Positions 35,785-44,241 of a stretch of DNA of 64,000 nucleotides are shown here, piece after piece. The stretch spans positions 6,233,001-6,297,000 of the forward strand of contig NZ_CP107902.1 in the NCBI RefSeq assembly GCF_036013935.1, read 5' to 3'. A model generated the notes under the pieces. It ran no database searches and was not told the origin of the DNA. It saw only the letters and a list, made by a program, of their open reading frames with translations. This stretch comes from Streptomyces sp. NBC_00461 (lineage in GTDB: Bacteria; Actinomycetota; Actinomycetes; Streptomycetales; Streptomycetaceae). The position numbers and the translations under genes were made by a program. The first letter of the stretch is position 1, and each line of letters opens with the position of its first letter.

Positions 35785-36468
35785 CTACCGATCGGAACCG
35801 CTCGCCGCGGTCCTTGTCAGCGGGGAGTCCTGCCCGCCCAGGTCGAGGCGGAATGGCGGGTACTCATCGGTCATCAGCGCGGCATAGGCAGCCACCCTTG
35901 CGACCCAGCGGGCCAGGCCTAGCAGGAAGTCGAAAAGGTGAACCGGGTAACGGGCGGTGAACGCCAGGATGATCACGGCGACCAGGGAGAGGAAGGGGAT
36001 CAGACCGCCGTAACGCCAACTGTCCCCATTCCCTTCTGCCCAGCCACCGACGAACATCCCGACGACGATGTACTGCGGGATCGCCAGCAGCCACCACTTC
36101 ACCAGGACCAGGCCGCGGGAGAGGCGCTCGGGATAGACGACGTCGAAGTGCGCTGGGTAGTCGGGCACATCCGCGAGGGTGAACGGCGGGTACCGGTCGG
36201 TGCCGAGCACGGTGTGGGCGTAATAGCTGACACGCCAGTTCCAGCGCAGTACGCCGACATTGAAGTCGAAGAGGGACCGGGGGAAGCGGCCGGTGAACAG
36301 GATGGCGAAGAACGCGACGACGGTCACGAAGACGAACGCAATCCACAGGAAGAACAGCACGATGTAGTGCGGGATCGCGAGGAGCCACTTCACCAGCCAC
36401 AGCCATCTGGACAGCCCAGGATCGAGAGACCCCTCGATACGTACAGTGGACGCGGTGACAGGAATCAT
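35785..36468 (-). CDS. DUF4389 membrane protein with internal duplication
   Basis: A 227-residue integral membrane protein made of two similar halves. The first has [27 protein letters not shown] and DRYPPFTL. The second has [28 protein letters not shown] and DEYPPFRL. Each half carries two or more hydrophobic helices. No function is known to me for DUF4389. ATG 36468 has AAGGGAG upstream. The DNA here looks less GC-rich than its neighbours, and the segment is bracketed by an 18-bp direct repeat, which together hint at acquisition by transfer. Confidence 0.82.
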   Translation of the reverse strand: MIPVTASTVRIEGSLDPGLSRWLWLVKWLLAIPHYIVLFFLWIAFVFVTVVAFFAILFTGRFPRSLFDFNVGVLRWNWRVSYYAHTVLGTDRYPPFTLADVPDYPAHFDVVYPERLSRGLVLVKWWLLAIPQYIVVGMFVGGWAEGNGDSWRYGGLIPFLSLVAVIILAFTARYPVHLFDFLLGLARWVARVAAYAALMTDEYPPFRLDLGGQDSPLTRTAASGSDR

Positions 36469-36708
36469 GTGGACCAACTCCCTTCGAGCGTCCCCGCCCG
36501 GCGGCCATCCGTCCGTGCCCGCGCCCAAACGGGTAGGCGGCAAGGCGGTCGCCTGATCATGAATTCAGGCTGACACGCGAGGTGGAAGGCCGCGACTCGG
36601 GCGGGTGCGCTTGCCCCGGAAAGAACAGCGGCCAGCGACGTCATTGCCACCAGCCAAACGAGCCTGGCAACGGCATCCTTGCTCGTCATCGACGGGGCAC
36701 GGCTGCGA

Positions 36709-36726
36709 GATCCATGTCAAGCCGCG
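36709..36726 (+). repeat. 18-bp direct repeat, right copy
   Basis: GATCCATGTCAAGCCGCG, one mismatch to 35743-35760. The spacing of 966 bp encloses the DUF4389 gene and about 240 bp upstream of it. Confidence 0.65.
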
Positions 36727-36745
36727 CTCATGTCCCTTCGTCCGC

Positions 36746-37864
36746 TCAGTGCGGCAGCGTCGCCGGGCTCCCGCCGTTCGCCTCGTAGCCCGCCACCGCC
36801 AGTGCCCGGTACACCGCGAACTCCGCGGCCGGGTCGGCGGACAGCGTCCAGGGGAGGGCTCCGATATGGCCGTCGATGTATATGAGTTGGTTCATGGCTT
36901 CGGACCAGCGCTCGGCGCGGACCAGGAAGAACACCAGCAGATGGCGTACGTGCGCCAGCATCGGGTCGTCGGGGCGGGCCGAGTGGACGGCGTGGAGCGC
37001 TCCGTGAATCGCCTTCGTCACGACCTCGCTCTGGTAGAAGCTCCTGACGAAGTTCACCTCGGGAAGGTGCTCGAAGACCGCGAACAGGGGCATGGCGGCG
37101 AGCAGCGAGCCCTGGGGAGCCCGCGCGGCCGCCGCCTCCGCGAAGGAGTACGCCAGCTCCCGCGAGCCGTGCCACTTCTCGCACCAGTAGTGCAGGGCGG
37201 CCAGGTGGGCGCCCATGTGCGTGGGGTCGCGGTCGAGGATCTTCAGCCACAGTTGCTCGAACTCCGGCTGGGGGTAGGCCAGTCCACGGGCCACCGACAG
37301 CTCGACGATGTACGGGATCGGGTCACCGGGAGCGAGCAGCGCCGCGTCGCCGCAGGCCGCCCTCGACTCCTCCATGATGATCCGGAACTCGTCCGTGCCC
37401 GGCGTGGACGTCCGCCACGCCTGCTGGACCAGGAATTCCGCGTGCACGGCGGCGCCGCCCGCGTCCTTGGACTGCTCGGCCCGCCACACCCGCAGCCACT
37501 GCCCGCCCGGCGTCTCGCTCACCCCGCCCGGCCGCTGCTGCAGCTCCAGGGACGCGGCGCCCGCGAAGGCCTGCACGCGCTGCCAGCGCAGCTCACCCTC
37601 GGCCTCCGTGCCCGCCAGCAGCTGGGCTGCCGCGCGGTAGTCCTGGGTGCGCTGCACCAGGTCCAGGACGTCCAGCAGGTCCTGGTCGGGGCCGGGCAGG
37701 CGGATGTCCAGCTCCTCCTCGCGCACGAAGCCGTAGTTCGCGGGGTCGGCGGCGTCCGGGTGGCCGGCCGGAACCTGCTCGATCATGCCCCGCCGGCGCC
37801 GCATGACCGGGAGCAGCACGAAGCCGAGCATGACCAGCGCGATCAGGACCCAGAGAAATTCCAT
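36746..37864 (-). CDS. Membrane-anchored TPR-like protein, unknown function
   Basis: A 372-residue protein. One N-terminal membrane helix (residues 3-20: FLWVLIALVMLGFVLLPV) is followed by MRRRRG, so the body should be cytoplasmic. The rest is helical with TPR-like features, for example RTQDYRAAAQLLAG, FEQLWLKILDRDPTHMGAHLAALHYW and PMLAHVRHLLVFFLVRAERW. No catalytic motif is seen. It is divergent from metB, with 162 bp between starts. Such proteins are common in streptomycetes; a scaffolding role is only an inference. Confidence 0.8.
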   Translation of the reverse strand: MEFLWVLIALVMLGFVLLPVMRRRRGMIEQVPAGHPDAADPANYGFVREEELDIRLPGPDQDLLDVLDLVQRTQDYRAAAQLLAGTEAEGELRWQRVQAFAGAASLELQQRPGGVSETPGGQWLRVWRAEQSKDAGGAAVHAEFLVQQAWRTSTPGTDEFRIIMEESRAACGDAALLAPGDPIPYIVELSVARGLAYPQPEFEQLWLKILDRDPTHMGAHLAALHYWCEKWHGSRELAYSFAEAAAARAPQGSLLAAMPLFAVFEHLPEVNFVRSFYQSEVVTKAIHGALHAVHSARPDDPMLAHVRHLLVFFLVRAERWSEAMNQLIYIDGHIGALPWTLSADPAAEFAVYRALAVAGYEANGGSPATLPH

Positions 37865-38026
37865 GGCTCAAGCGTTCCAGACGCCACCGACAATTGGCCA
37901 ACCCGGTCGGCGCCCTGTGGAAAACTCCGGCGGCCCGGTGCCTCGACCGAGGGAAAACCCGCCGGTACGGCCTTCCGCGCCACGCCGTCCGACACCCGCG
38001 CCGCGAGCGCACTACCCTCGGTGCCC

Positions 38027-39181
38027 ATGAGCGACAGGCACATCAGTCAGCACTTCGAGACCCTCGCGATCCACGCGGGCAACACCGCCGATCCCCTCAC
38101 CGGCGCGGTCGTCCCGCCGATCTACCAGGTCTCGACCTACAAGCAGGACGGCGTCGGCGGCCTGCGCGGCGGCTACGAGTACAGCCGTAGCGCCAACCCC
38201 ACCAGGACCGCCCTGGAAGAGAACCTCGCAGCCCTTGAGGGCGGCCGCCGAGGTCTCGCGTTCGCGTCCGGACTGGCGGCCGAGGACTGCCTGTTGCGTA
38301 CGCTGCTCAGCCCCGGTGACCACGTGGTCATCCCCAACGACGCGTACGGCGGCACGTTCCGGCTGTTCGCGAAGGTCGTCGCCCGGTGGGGCGTGGAGTG
38401 GTCGGTCGCCGACACCAGCGATCCGTCCGCCGTACGGGCCGCCATCACCCCGAAGACCAAGGCCGTGTGGGTGGAGACCCCCTCCAACCCGCTGCTCGGC
38501 ATCACCGACATCGCCGCGGTGGCCCAGATCGCCCGGGACGCGGGCGCGAAGCTCGTCGTCGACAACACCTTCGCCACGCCGTACCTGCAGCAGCCGCTGG
38601 CCCTCGGCGCGGACGTCGTCGTGCACTCCCTGACCAAGTACATGGGCGGCCACTCCGACGTCGTCGGCGGTGCGCTGATCGCCGCCGACGAAGCACTCGG
38701 CGAGGAGCTGGCCTACCACCAGAACGCGATGGGCGCGGTCGCCGGTCCCTTCGACTCGTGGCTGGTCCTGCGCGGCGCCAAGACGCTGTCGGTGCGCATG
38801 GACCGGCACAGCGAGAACGCCACCAGGGTCGCCGACATGCTGACCCGCCACGCGCGCGTGACGAAGGTCCTCTACCCGGGGCTGCCCGAGCACCCCGGCC
38901 ACGAAGTCGCCGCCAAGCAGATGCGGGCCTTCGGCGGCATGGTCTCCTTCCAGGTCGAAGGCGGCGAGGAGGCGGCCGTCGAGGTCTGCAACCGCACCAA
39001 GGTGTTCACCCTCGGCGAGTCCCTGGGCGGCGTCGAGTCGCTGATCGAGCACCCCGGGCGCATGACGCACGCGTCCGTGGCCGGCTCGGCCCTCGAAGTG
39101 CCCGGCGATCTCGTACGGCTCTCCGTGGGCATCGAGAACGTCGAAGATCTGCTGGAGGACCTGCAGCAGGCGCTCGCCTAG
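38027..39181 (+). CDS. metB: Cystathionine gamma-synthase
   Basis: A 384-residue PLP enzyme joining an activated homoserine ester with cysteine to give cystathionine in methionine biosynthesis, or acting in reverse transsulfuration. Family segments include YEYSRSANPTR, PNDAYGGTFRL and the PLP lysine Lys204 in HSLTKYMGGHSDVVGG. The C-terminal SLGGVESLIEHPGRMTHAS is typical of the group. ATG 38027 is chosen; GTG 38021 is just upstream. It stands alone; no SAM-type riboswitch was recognised in its 5' region. Confidence 0.93.
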   Translation: MSDRHISQHFETLAIHAGNTADPLTGAVVPPIYQVSTYKQDGVGGLRGGYEYSRSANPTRTALEENLAALEGGRRGLAFASGLAAEDCLLRTLLSPGDHVVIPNDAYGGTFRLFAKVVARWGVEWSVADTSDPSAVRAAITPKTKAVWVETPSNPLLGITDIAAVAQIARDAGAKLVVDNTFATPYLQQPLALGADVVVHSLTKYMGGHSDVVGGALIAADEALGEELAYHQNAMGAVAGPFDSWLVLRGAKTLSVRMDRHSENATRVADMLTRHARVTKVLYPGLPEHPGHEVAAKQMRAFGGMVSFQVEGGEEAAVEVCNRTKVFTLGESLGGVESLIEHPGRMTHASVAGSALEVPGDLVRLSVGIENVEDLLEDLQQALA

Positions 39182-39193
39182 CAGGGGGCCCGC

Positions 39194-39442
39194 TCACCAG
39201 CCCGTGTACGGGGGAGTCGTCTGCGAGGGCGGCTCCACCCACGGGCGGGCCATCATGGCCCAGACGACGAACGCCACGGTCGCGGCGCACAGCAGCAGCC
39301 ACAACAGCCTGCGGGCGACCGTCCGGCGGCGCAGTCCGCGGGCACCGCGGCGCAGGACGTCCCCGTACAGCTCCGGGGGCACCGGCGGCGGCACCCGCTC
39401 CATGATCCGCCGTGCGGCGGCCTCGCGCTCGGCCCGGTTCAT
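39194..39442 (-). CDS. Small single-pass membrane protein next to a sigma-like factor
   Basis: An 82-residue protein with a charged helical N-terminus (MNRAEREAAARRIMERV), a basic stretch RRGARGLRRR, one membrane helix (LLWLLLCAATVAFVVWAM) and a short outside tail. AGGAGG lies 6 nt upstream of ATG 39442. It starts 25 bp after the stop of the sigma-like gene and must be co-transcribed with it. The arrangement (regulator, then a small membrane protein with a cytoplasmic N-terminal helix) resembles sigma/anti-sigma pairs, but no ZAS-type motif is present. Function is inferred only from context. Confidence 0.75.
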   Translation of the reverse strand: MNRAEREAAARRIMERVPPPVPPELYGDVLRRGARGLRRRTVARRLLWLLLCAATVAFVVWAMMARPWVEPPSQTTPPYTGW

Positions 39443-39467
39443 GTGCGCCTCCTGTCGCGTGCGCGCC

Positions 39468-39971
39468 TCATGACGGGGCCACCTTCGCCCCCGTGACCGC
39501 CGGTGCGGGGTTGCGGGGCGGATGCAGCAGCGTGGCCGTCGCCCGCTCGCAGAGCGTGCGGACGCGTTCCGTGGGCAGGCCGAGCAGCGCCGCCGTCTGC
39601 TCCTCGGCGACACCCTCGTACAGCCTGAGAACCAGGATCAGGCGCTCCTGCGGCACGAGCCCGCCCAGCGGGCTGTCGGGATGCGCGCGGGCCCGGCCGA
39701 AGCCGCCGTACTGGTGCCATGCCGCGCGCGCGAAGCGGGTGGCCAGGTACTGGCGGGCGCGGTCGTACGGGTCCTCGCCGCGCAGCCGGTGCCAGTGCAC
39801 GTACGTGTGCGCGAGGGCCAGTGTCAGCAGGCGCCGCGCGCGCGGGTTGTCGTCCGGCGCCTCCGCCGTGAGCAGCGTGGCGGCATGCAGCAGCCGCCCT
39901 GCCGCGCCCGCGACGAACGCCTCGAACTCCCGGGCCCGGCGGGCGCCTTGGGACGCCTGCCGTTGTCGCAC
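39468..39971 (-). CDS. Sigma-factor-like HTH protein (ECF-related)
   Basis: A 167-residue protein, GTG start at 39971. The N-terminal half (FEAFVAGAAGRLLHAATLLT, TYVHWHRLRGEDPYDRARQYLA) resembles sigma region 2 of SigE-like ECF factors but is shortened. The C-terminal part (VPQERLILVLRLYEGVAEEQTAALLG, then RVRTLCERATATLL) is a sigma-4-type helix-turn-helix. In streptomycetes such proteins are annotated as sigma-like or ECF-related. It may direct RNA polymerase or act as a modulator. It is followed by a gene for a small membrane protein that may be its partner. Confidence 0.78.
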   Translation of the reverse strand: MRQRQASQGARRAREFEAFVAGAAGRLLHAATLLTAEAPDDNPRARRLLTLALAHTYVHWHRLRGEDPYDRARQYLATRFARAAWHQYGGFGRARAHPDSPLGGLVPQERLILVLRLYEGVAEEQTAALLGLPTERVRTLCERATATLLHPPRNPAPAVTGAKVAPS

Positions 39972-40146
39972 CCCGCGCCTCCCGCCTGCCGCGACCCTGA
40001 CCGGTCGGGGACCCGGTCGCGTACGGGATGCTGAACCGCGTACGACGGGAACCCCGTCTCATATGAGGCCAGGGGCGCCCTGTCGGTCAAGAGTCAGGCA
40101 GCACGCGCGCGGTAACGGCCGGCCGCGGCACGCGCGCGGATGCCGC

Positions 40147-40671
40147 CTACGAGGCGGTCGGCGCCTCGGACCCCGGTACTCCCGGCGCCGCCATCCGGGA
40201 GGAGAGCGCGCTGTTGAAGCGCGTGAGGAGCGTGCAGAACGCCTCGCGCTCCTCCGGCGCCCAGTCGTGTGTCAGCTCCGCCATCAGCTGACGCCGGGAC
40301 GATCGCACTTCCTCCAGCCGGGACAGCCCGCGCGGGGACAGCTGAAGGACCACGGCACGCCCGTCCTCGGGGTGCGAGGTGCGCTTGACGAGCCCGGTGT
40401 CGACGAGCGGAGCCACCTGCCGGGTGACCGTCGACGAGTCGATGCCCATGCTCGCCGCGAGCGCCTTGACACCCATGGGGCCCTCTTTGTCGAGGCGGTT
40501 GAGCAGCAGGTATGCGGCGCGGTCCATGGAGTTGCGTACCTGCCCGACCCCGCCGAGCCGGGTCTGTTCGGCACGGCGGGCGAACACCGCCACCTCGTGC
40601 TGCAGCGTGTCGAGGAGACCGCTGTCACCGACGGTCGTCATGTCCATCGACATTTCAGGTGTTGTGGGCAT
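40147..40671 (-). CDS. MarR-family transcriptional regulator
   Basis: A 174-residue winged-helix regulator. The core is RLDKEGPMGVKALAASMG, the recognition helix DSSTVTRQVAPLVDTGLV and the wing RTSHPEDGRAVVLQLSPRG; dimerisation helices are at both ends. ATG 40671, 40653 and 40647 are all possible starts. It is divergent from ilvA with 148 bp between. The physiological target is unknown; MarR proteins usually repress a neighbouring gene and respond to small phenolic or oxidative signals. Confidence 0.88.
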   Translation of the reverse strand: MPTTPEMSMDMTTVGDSGLLDTLQHEVAVFARRAEQTRLGGVGQVRNSMDRAAYLLLNRLDKEGPMGVKALAASMGIDSSTVTRQVAPLVDTGLVKRTSHPEDGRAVVLQLSPRGLSRLEEVRSSRRQLMAELTHDWAPEEREAFCTLLTRFNSALSSRMAAPGVPGSEAPTAS

Positions 40672-40819
40672 GGCCGGAGGCTCACTTCATGAAGGGGGTC
40701 CTGGAATAATGGGGGACAGAGTACGCGGCCGGGAGGCAGGGTGTACCGGCGCTGCGCAAACCAGTCTCGGAGGTTGGTCACAGCGGTCGTGTGCGCCCGT
40801 GAACTGCGATGCTTGAGTC

Positions 40820-42049
40820 ATGAGCTACAGCACGGCTGACTCCTTTCGGCCCGTGACCCTCGACGATGTGCGGGGCGCGCAGAAGATGCTCTCGGGCGTG
40901 GCGCGGGTGACGGCGATGGAGGGCAGCAGGCACCTGTCCCAGCTCGTGGGAGCGCCGGTGCACTTCAAGTGCGAGAACCTCCAGCGGACGGGTTCGTTCA
41001 AGCTGCGGGGTGCGTATGTCCGGATCGCCGGACTGCTGCCGGAGGAGCGGGCCGCCGGGGTCGTCGCGGCGAGCGCCGGCAACCACGCGCAGGGCGTCGC
41101 TCTCGCGTCCTCGCTGCTCGGCGTGCGGGCGACGGTCTTCATGCCGAAGGGCGCCCCGCTGCCCAAGATCAGCGCCACGCGCGAGTACGGCGCCGAGGTG
41201 CGCCTGCACGGGCAGGTGGTCGACGAGACGCTGGCCGCCGCGCAGGAGTACGCGGCCGAGACGGGCGCGGTGTTCATCCACCCCTTCGACCACCCCGACA
41301 TCATCGCGGGCCAGGGCACGGTGGGTCTGGAGATCCTGGAGCACTGCCCGGAGGTCCGCACGATCGTCGTCGGCATCGGCGGCGGAGGTCTCGCGGCCGG
41401 CATCGCGACCGCGGTGAAGGCGCTGCGGCCGGACGTGCGGATCGTGGGCGTGCAGGCCGAGGGCGCCGCGGCCTATCCGCCCTCGATCGCGGCCGGGCGC
41501 CCGATGTCGATCGAGAACCCGGCGACCATGGCCGACGGCATCAAGGTCGGGCGGCCCGGCGACGTGCCGTTCGGCATCATCCGCGAGCTGGTGGACGAGG
41601 TCCGCACGGTCTCCGAGGACGAGCTGGCCACCGCGCTGCTGCTGTGCCTGGAGCGGGCCAAGCTGGTCGTCGAACCGGCCGGTGCGAGCCCGGTGGCGGC
41701 GCTGCTGAGCGAGCCGGGGGCCTTCGAGGGGCCGGTGGTGGCGGTGCTGTCCGGCGGTAACGTCGACCCGCTGCTGATGCAGCGCGTCCTGCGGCACGGC
41801 ATGTCCGCGCAGGGCCGCTACCTGGCCGTGCGGCTGCGGCTGACGGACCGCCCGGGGGCGCTCGCCACACTTCTCGGGGTGTTGTCAGTGGTGGACGCTA
41901 ACGTCCTCGATGTGAGTCACGTACGGACCGATCCACGGCTCGGGCTCACGGAGGCAGAGGTCGAGCTGCACCTGGAGACGAAGGGGCCGGAGCACTGCGC
42001 CGAGGTCGGCCGGGCCCTGCGCGAGGCGGGTCACACGGTCATCGGCTGA
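40820..42049 (+). CDS. ilvA: Threonine ammonia-lyase with C-terminal ACT domain
   Basis: A 409-residue PLP enzyme converting L-threonine to 2-oxobutanoate and ammonia, feeding isoleucine and propionyl-CoA supply. The PLP lysine is in TGSFKLRGAYVR. AASAGNHAQGVA and the glycine-rich phosphate loop GIGGGGLAAGIA are family motifs. Residues about 335-409 form a single ACT-type regulatory domain (VRLRLTDRPGALATLLGVL), shorter than the double domain of E. coli IlvA. Start ATG 40820. Divergent from the MarR gene. Confidence 0.93.
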   Translation: MSYSTADSFRPVTLDDVRGAQKMLSGVARVTAMEGSRHLSQLVGAPVHFKCENLQRTGSFKLRGAYVRIAGLLPEERAAGVVAASAGNHAQGVALASSLLGVRATVFMPKGAPLPKISATREYGAEVRLHGQVVDETLAAAQEYAAETGAVFIHPFDHPDIIAGQGTVGLEILEHCPEVRTIVVGIGGGGLAAGIATAVKALRPDVRIVGVQAEGAAAYPPSIAAGRPMSIENPATMADGIKVGRPGDVPFGIIRELVDEVRTVSEDELATALLLCLERAKLVVEPAGASPVAALLSEPGAFEGPVVAVLSGGNVDPLLMQRVLRHGMSAQGRYLAVRLRLTDRPGALATLLGVLSVVDANVLDVSHVRTDPRLGLTEAEVELHLETKGPEHCAEVGRALREAGHTVIG

Positions 42050-42102
42050 GGCGCCGGACACCCGTACTCAAAGCGAAACGCCCAGCTCAGGGGCTCTTCG
42101 TC

Positions 42103-42114
42103 ACTCGATCGAGT
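42103..42114. promoter_or_regulatory. 12-bp palindrome upstream of the DrrAB-type promoter
   Basis: ACTCGATCGAGT is a perfect 12-bp palindrome 7 bp upstream of the -35 hexamer at 42122. It may be an extra regulator site. Confidence 0.5.
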
Positions 42115-42121
42115 AAATGCG

Positions 42122-42150
42122 TTGAGAGACGCGATACATCGCGTTATGGT
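42122..42150 (+). promoter_or_regulatory. Promoter with operator palindrome in the spacer, upstream of the DrrAB-type operon
   Basis: -35 TTGAGA (42122-42127), a 17-bp spacer and -10 TATGGT (42145-42150) form a good vegetative-sigma promoter. The spacer consists almost exactly of a palindrome ACGCGAT-AC-ATCGCGT (42129-42144). A repressor bound there would block RNA polymerase. The regulator is not adjacent downstream; the MarR gene at 40147-40671 is the nearest candidate. Confidence 0.7.
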
Positions 42151-42244
42151 GTGTCTCGTGGTCGCCTGTCGAGTCACCCGTCAGGCGGAGTGAAATGCGC
42201 AAACCTAGGCTTTTCGAAGATTTCCCGACGACGTGGAGACTCAT

Positions 42245-43261
42245 ATGCCAGGCGCCATCTATGCCGAAGGCCTGGTCAAAACCTTCGGCGACGTAAGGGC
42301 TCTGGACGGCGTCGACCTCGATGTCCCCGAGGGCACCGTGCTGGGCCTGCTCGGGCCGAACGGCGCGGGCAAGACGACGGCGGTCCGCTGCCTGACCACT
42401 CTGCTGCGCCCCGACAGCGGCAGGGCGGTCGTGGCGGGCCTCGACGTCCTCAAGCAGCCCAACGAGGTGCGGCGTTCCATCGGCCTGTCCGGCCAGTTCG
42501 CCGCGGTCGACGAATACCTGACCGGCCGCGAGAACCTCCAGATGGTCGGCCAGCTCTACCAGATGAAGGCCAAGGCCGCGAAGGCCCGGGCCGCGGAGCT
42601 GCTGGACCAGTTCGACCTGGCGGACGCCGCCGACCGCACCGCGAAGACCTACTCCGGAGGCATGCGCCGCCGTCTCGACCTCGCGGCCGCCCTGGTCGTC
42701 TCGCCGCCCGTGATGTTCATGGACGAGCCGACGACCGGCCTCGACCCGCGCAACCGCCAGCTGCTGTGGGAGGTCATCAAGAACCTCGTCTCCGGTGGTA
42801 CGACCCTGCTGCTGACCACTCAGTACCTGGAAGAGGCCGACCACCTGGCGCATGACATCGTGGTCATCGACCACGGCCATGTCATCGCCCGCGGCACCTC
42901 CGACCAGCTCAAGGCCCGTACCGGCGGCGAGCGCGTGGAGGTCGTGGTGCACGAGCGCGAGCACATACCGACCGCCCGCGAGGTCCTCACCGGCTTCGGC
43001 AAGGGCGAGCTCACGGTCGAGGAGCACACCCGCAAGCTCACCGTCCCCGTCACCGGCGGCGCGAAGCTGCTGGCCGAGGTCATCCGGGAGCTGGACGTCC
43101 GCGGGATCGAGATAGACGACATCGGTCTGCGCCGCCCCACCCTCGACGACGTGTTCCTGTCCCTGACCGGACACATCGCAGAGGAGAAACCCCAGGAGAG
43201 CGGCGCGACCAAGGGCACGCCCGCCAAGGACCGCAGGCAGAAGAAGGAGGCCACCAAGTGA
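42245..43261 (+). CDS. DrrA-type ABC transporter ATP-binding protein
   Basis: A 338-residue ATPase of the daunorubicin-resistance (DrrA) family. Walker A is LLGPNGAGKTTAVR, the signature YSGGMRRRLDLAAAL, Walker B MFMDEPTTGLD. The C-terminal extension of about 90 residues (LDDVFLSLTGH and following) is typical of DrrA. GTGGAGAC provides the ribosome binding site for ATG 42245; GTG 42233 is in frame but overlaps it. It overlaps the permease gene by 4 bp and the pair should export a hydrophobic compound. A well-formed promoter with an operator-like palindrome lies 95 bp upstream. Confidence 0.94.
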   Translation: MPGAIYAEGLVKTFGDVRALDGVDLDVPEGTVLGLLGPNGAGKTTAVRCLTTLLRPDSGRAVVAGLDVLKQPNEVRRSIGLSGQFAAVDEYLTGRENLQMVGQLYQMKAKAAKARAAELLDQFDLADAADRTAKTYSGGMRRRLDLAAALVVSPPVMFMDEPTTGLDPRNRQLLWEVIKNLVSGGTTLLLTTQYLEEADHLAHDIVVIDHGHVIARGTSDQLKARTGGERVEVVVHEREHIPTAREVLTGFGKGELTVEEHTRKLTVPVTGGAKLLAEVIRELDVRGIEIDDIGLRRPTLDDVFLSLTGHIAEEKPQESGATKGTPAKDRRQKKEATK

Positions 43262-44115
43262 GCGCCGTCACCGACGCCCTGCGGGTCGCGCCGACCGCGA
43301 ACCCCCTCAGCCAGTCCTTCCGGGACTCGATGGTCGTAGCGAAGCGCAACCTGATCCGCATGTCCCGGATTCCTGAAATGATCATCTACGGCTTGATCCA
43401 GCCGATCATGTTCGTGGTGCTCTTCACCTACGTCTTCGGCGGTTCCATGCAGATCGGTGGCAGCACCAGCGCCATCGACTACAAGAACTTCCTGATGGCG
43501 GGGATCTTCGCGCAGACCGTCACCTTCGCCACCGCCAGCTCCGGCGCGGGCATCGCCGACGACATGCACAAGGGACTCATCGACCGCTTCCGCTCCCTGC
43601 CCATGGCGCGTGGCGCGGTGCTGACCGGGCGCACGCTCGCCGACCTGGTGCAGACGGCCCTGACCCTGGTCGTCCTCGCCCTGGTGGCCCTGCTCGTCGG
43701 CTGGCGCGTCGGGACGAACGGTGACACGAACGCCGCGAAGGTGCTCGCCGCCTTCGGCCTGCTGCTCCTGCTCGGCTACGCGTTCACCTGGATCGGCGCC
43801 CTGATCGGCATGTCCGTGCGCACCCCCGAAGCGGCCACGTCCAGTGGTCTGATCTGGCTGTTCCCGGTCACGTTCATCTCGAACGCCTTCGTGGACACCA
43901 GCCACATGACCCCGTGGCTGCGCCACATCGCCGAGTGGAACCCCTTCAGCGCCACGGTCCAGGCCTGCCGTGTGCTGTTCGGGAACCCGGGACAGTCACC
44001 GTCGGACGCCTGGCCCATGGTGCATCCGGTCTGGGCCTCACTGATCTACTCGGCCCTGATCATCGTCATCTTCAGGACGCTGGCGGTGCGCAAGTACCGC
44101 TCGGCGACCGCCTGA
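43258..44115 (+). CDS. DrrB-type ABC-2 transporter permease
   Basis: A 285-residue ABC-2 permease with six hydrophobic segments (for example PEMIIYGLIQPIMFVVLFTYVF, ALTLVVLALVALLVGW, AFGLLLLLGYAFTW). The ABC-2 signature region FVDTSHMTPWLRHIAEWNPF is near the end. GTG 43258 overlaps the stop of the ATPase gene (GTGA), so the two are translationally coupled. Together they form a two-component exporter of the DrrAB type; the substrate is not evident. It ends before a hairpin at 44169-44199. Confidence 0.93.
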   Translation: MSAVTDALRVAPTANPLSQSFRDSMVVAKRNLIRMSRIPEMIIYGLIQPIMFVVLFTYVFGGSMQIGGSTSAIDYKNFLMAGIFAQTVTFATASSGAGIADDMHKGLIDRFRSLPMARGAVLTGRTLADLVQTALTLVVLALVALLVGWRVGTNGDTNAAKVLAAFGLLLLLGYAFTWIGALIGMSVRTPEAATSSGLIWLFPVTFISNAFVDTSHMTPWLRHIAEWNPFSATVQACRVLFGNPGQSPSDAWPMVHPVWASLIYSALIIVIFRTLAVRKYRSATA

Positions 44116-44168
44116 CCTGCTGCCTGACCGGCCGTCCGGCCAACCACCTGTCCGACACGGCATGACGA

Positions 44169-44199
44169 CGCCCCCGGCGTCACCAGGACACCGGGGGCG
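44169..44199. terminator. Hairpin between the DrrAB-type operon and greA
   Basis: A 9-bp stem CGCCCCCGG (44169-44177) with CCGGGGGCG (44191-44199) and 13-nt loop, in the 126-bp gap between convergent genes. It may act for both. Confidence 0.75.
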
Positions 44200-44241
44200 C
44201 GTCAAGGGCGTGCAGGCTGCCGGGATCGGCAGGCGGCCGGG

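Noticed and set aside
36465..36689. 74-residue minus-strand frame with a signal-peptide-like N-terminus upstream of the DUF4389 gene
   Set aside because: After the hydrophobic start it runs into Arg-rich sequence and overlaps the DUF4389 leader. No ribosome binding site was seen. Left out as unsupported.
37865..38026. SAM or other riboswitch upstream of metB
   Set aside because: No recognisable aptamer core or terminator/antiterminator pair was found by eye.
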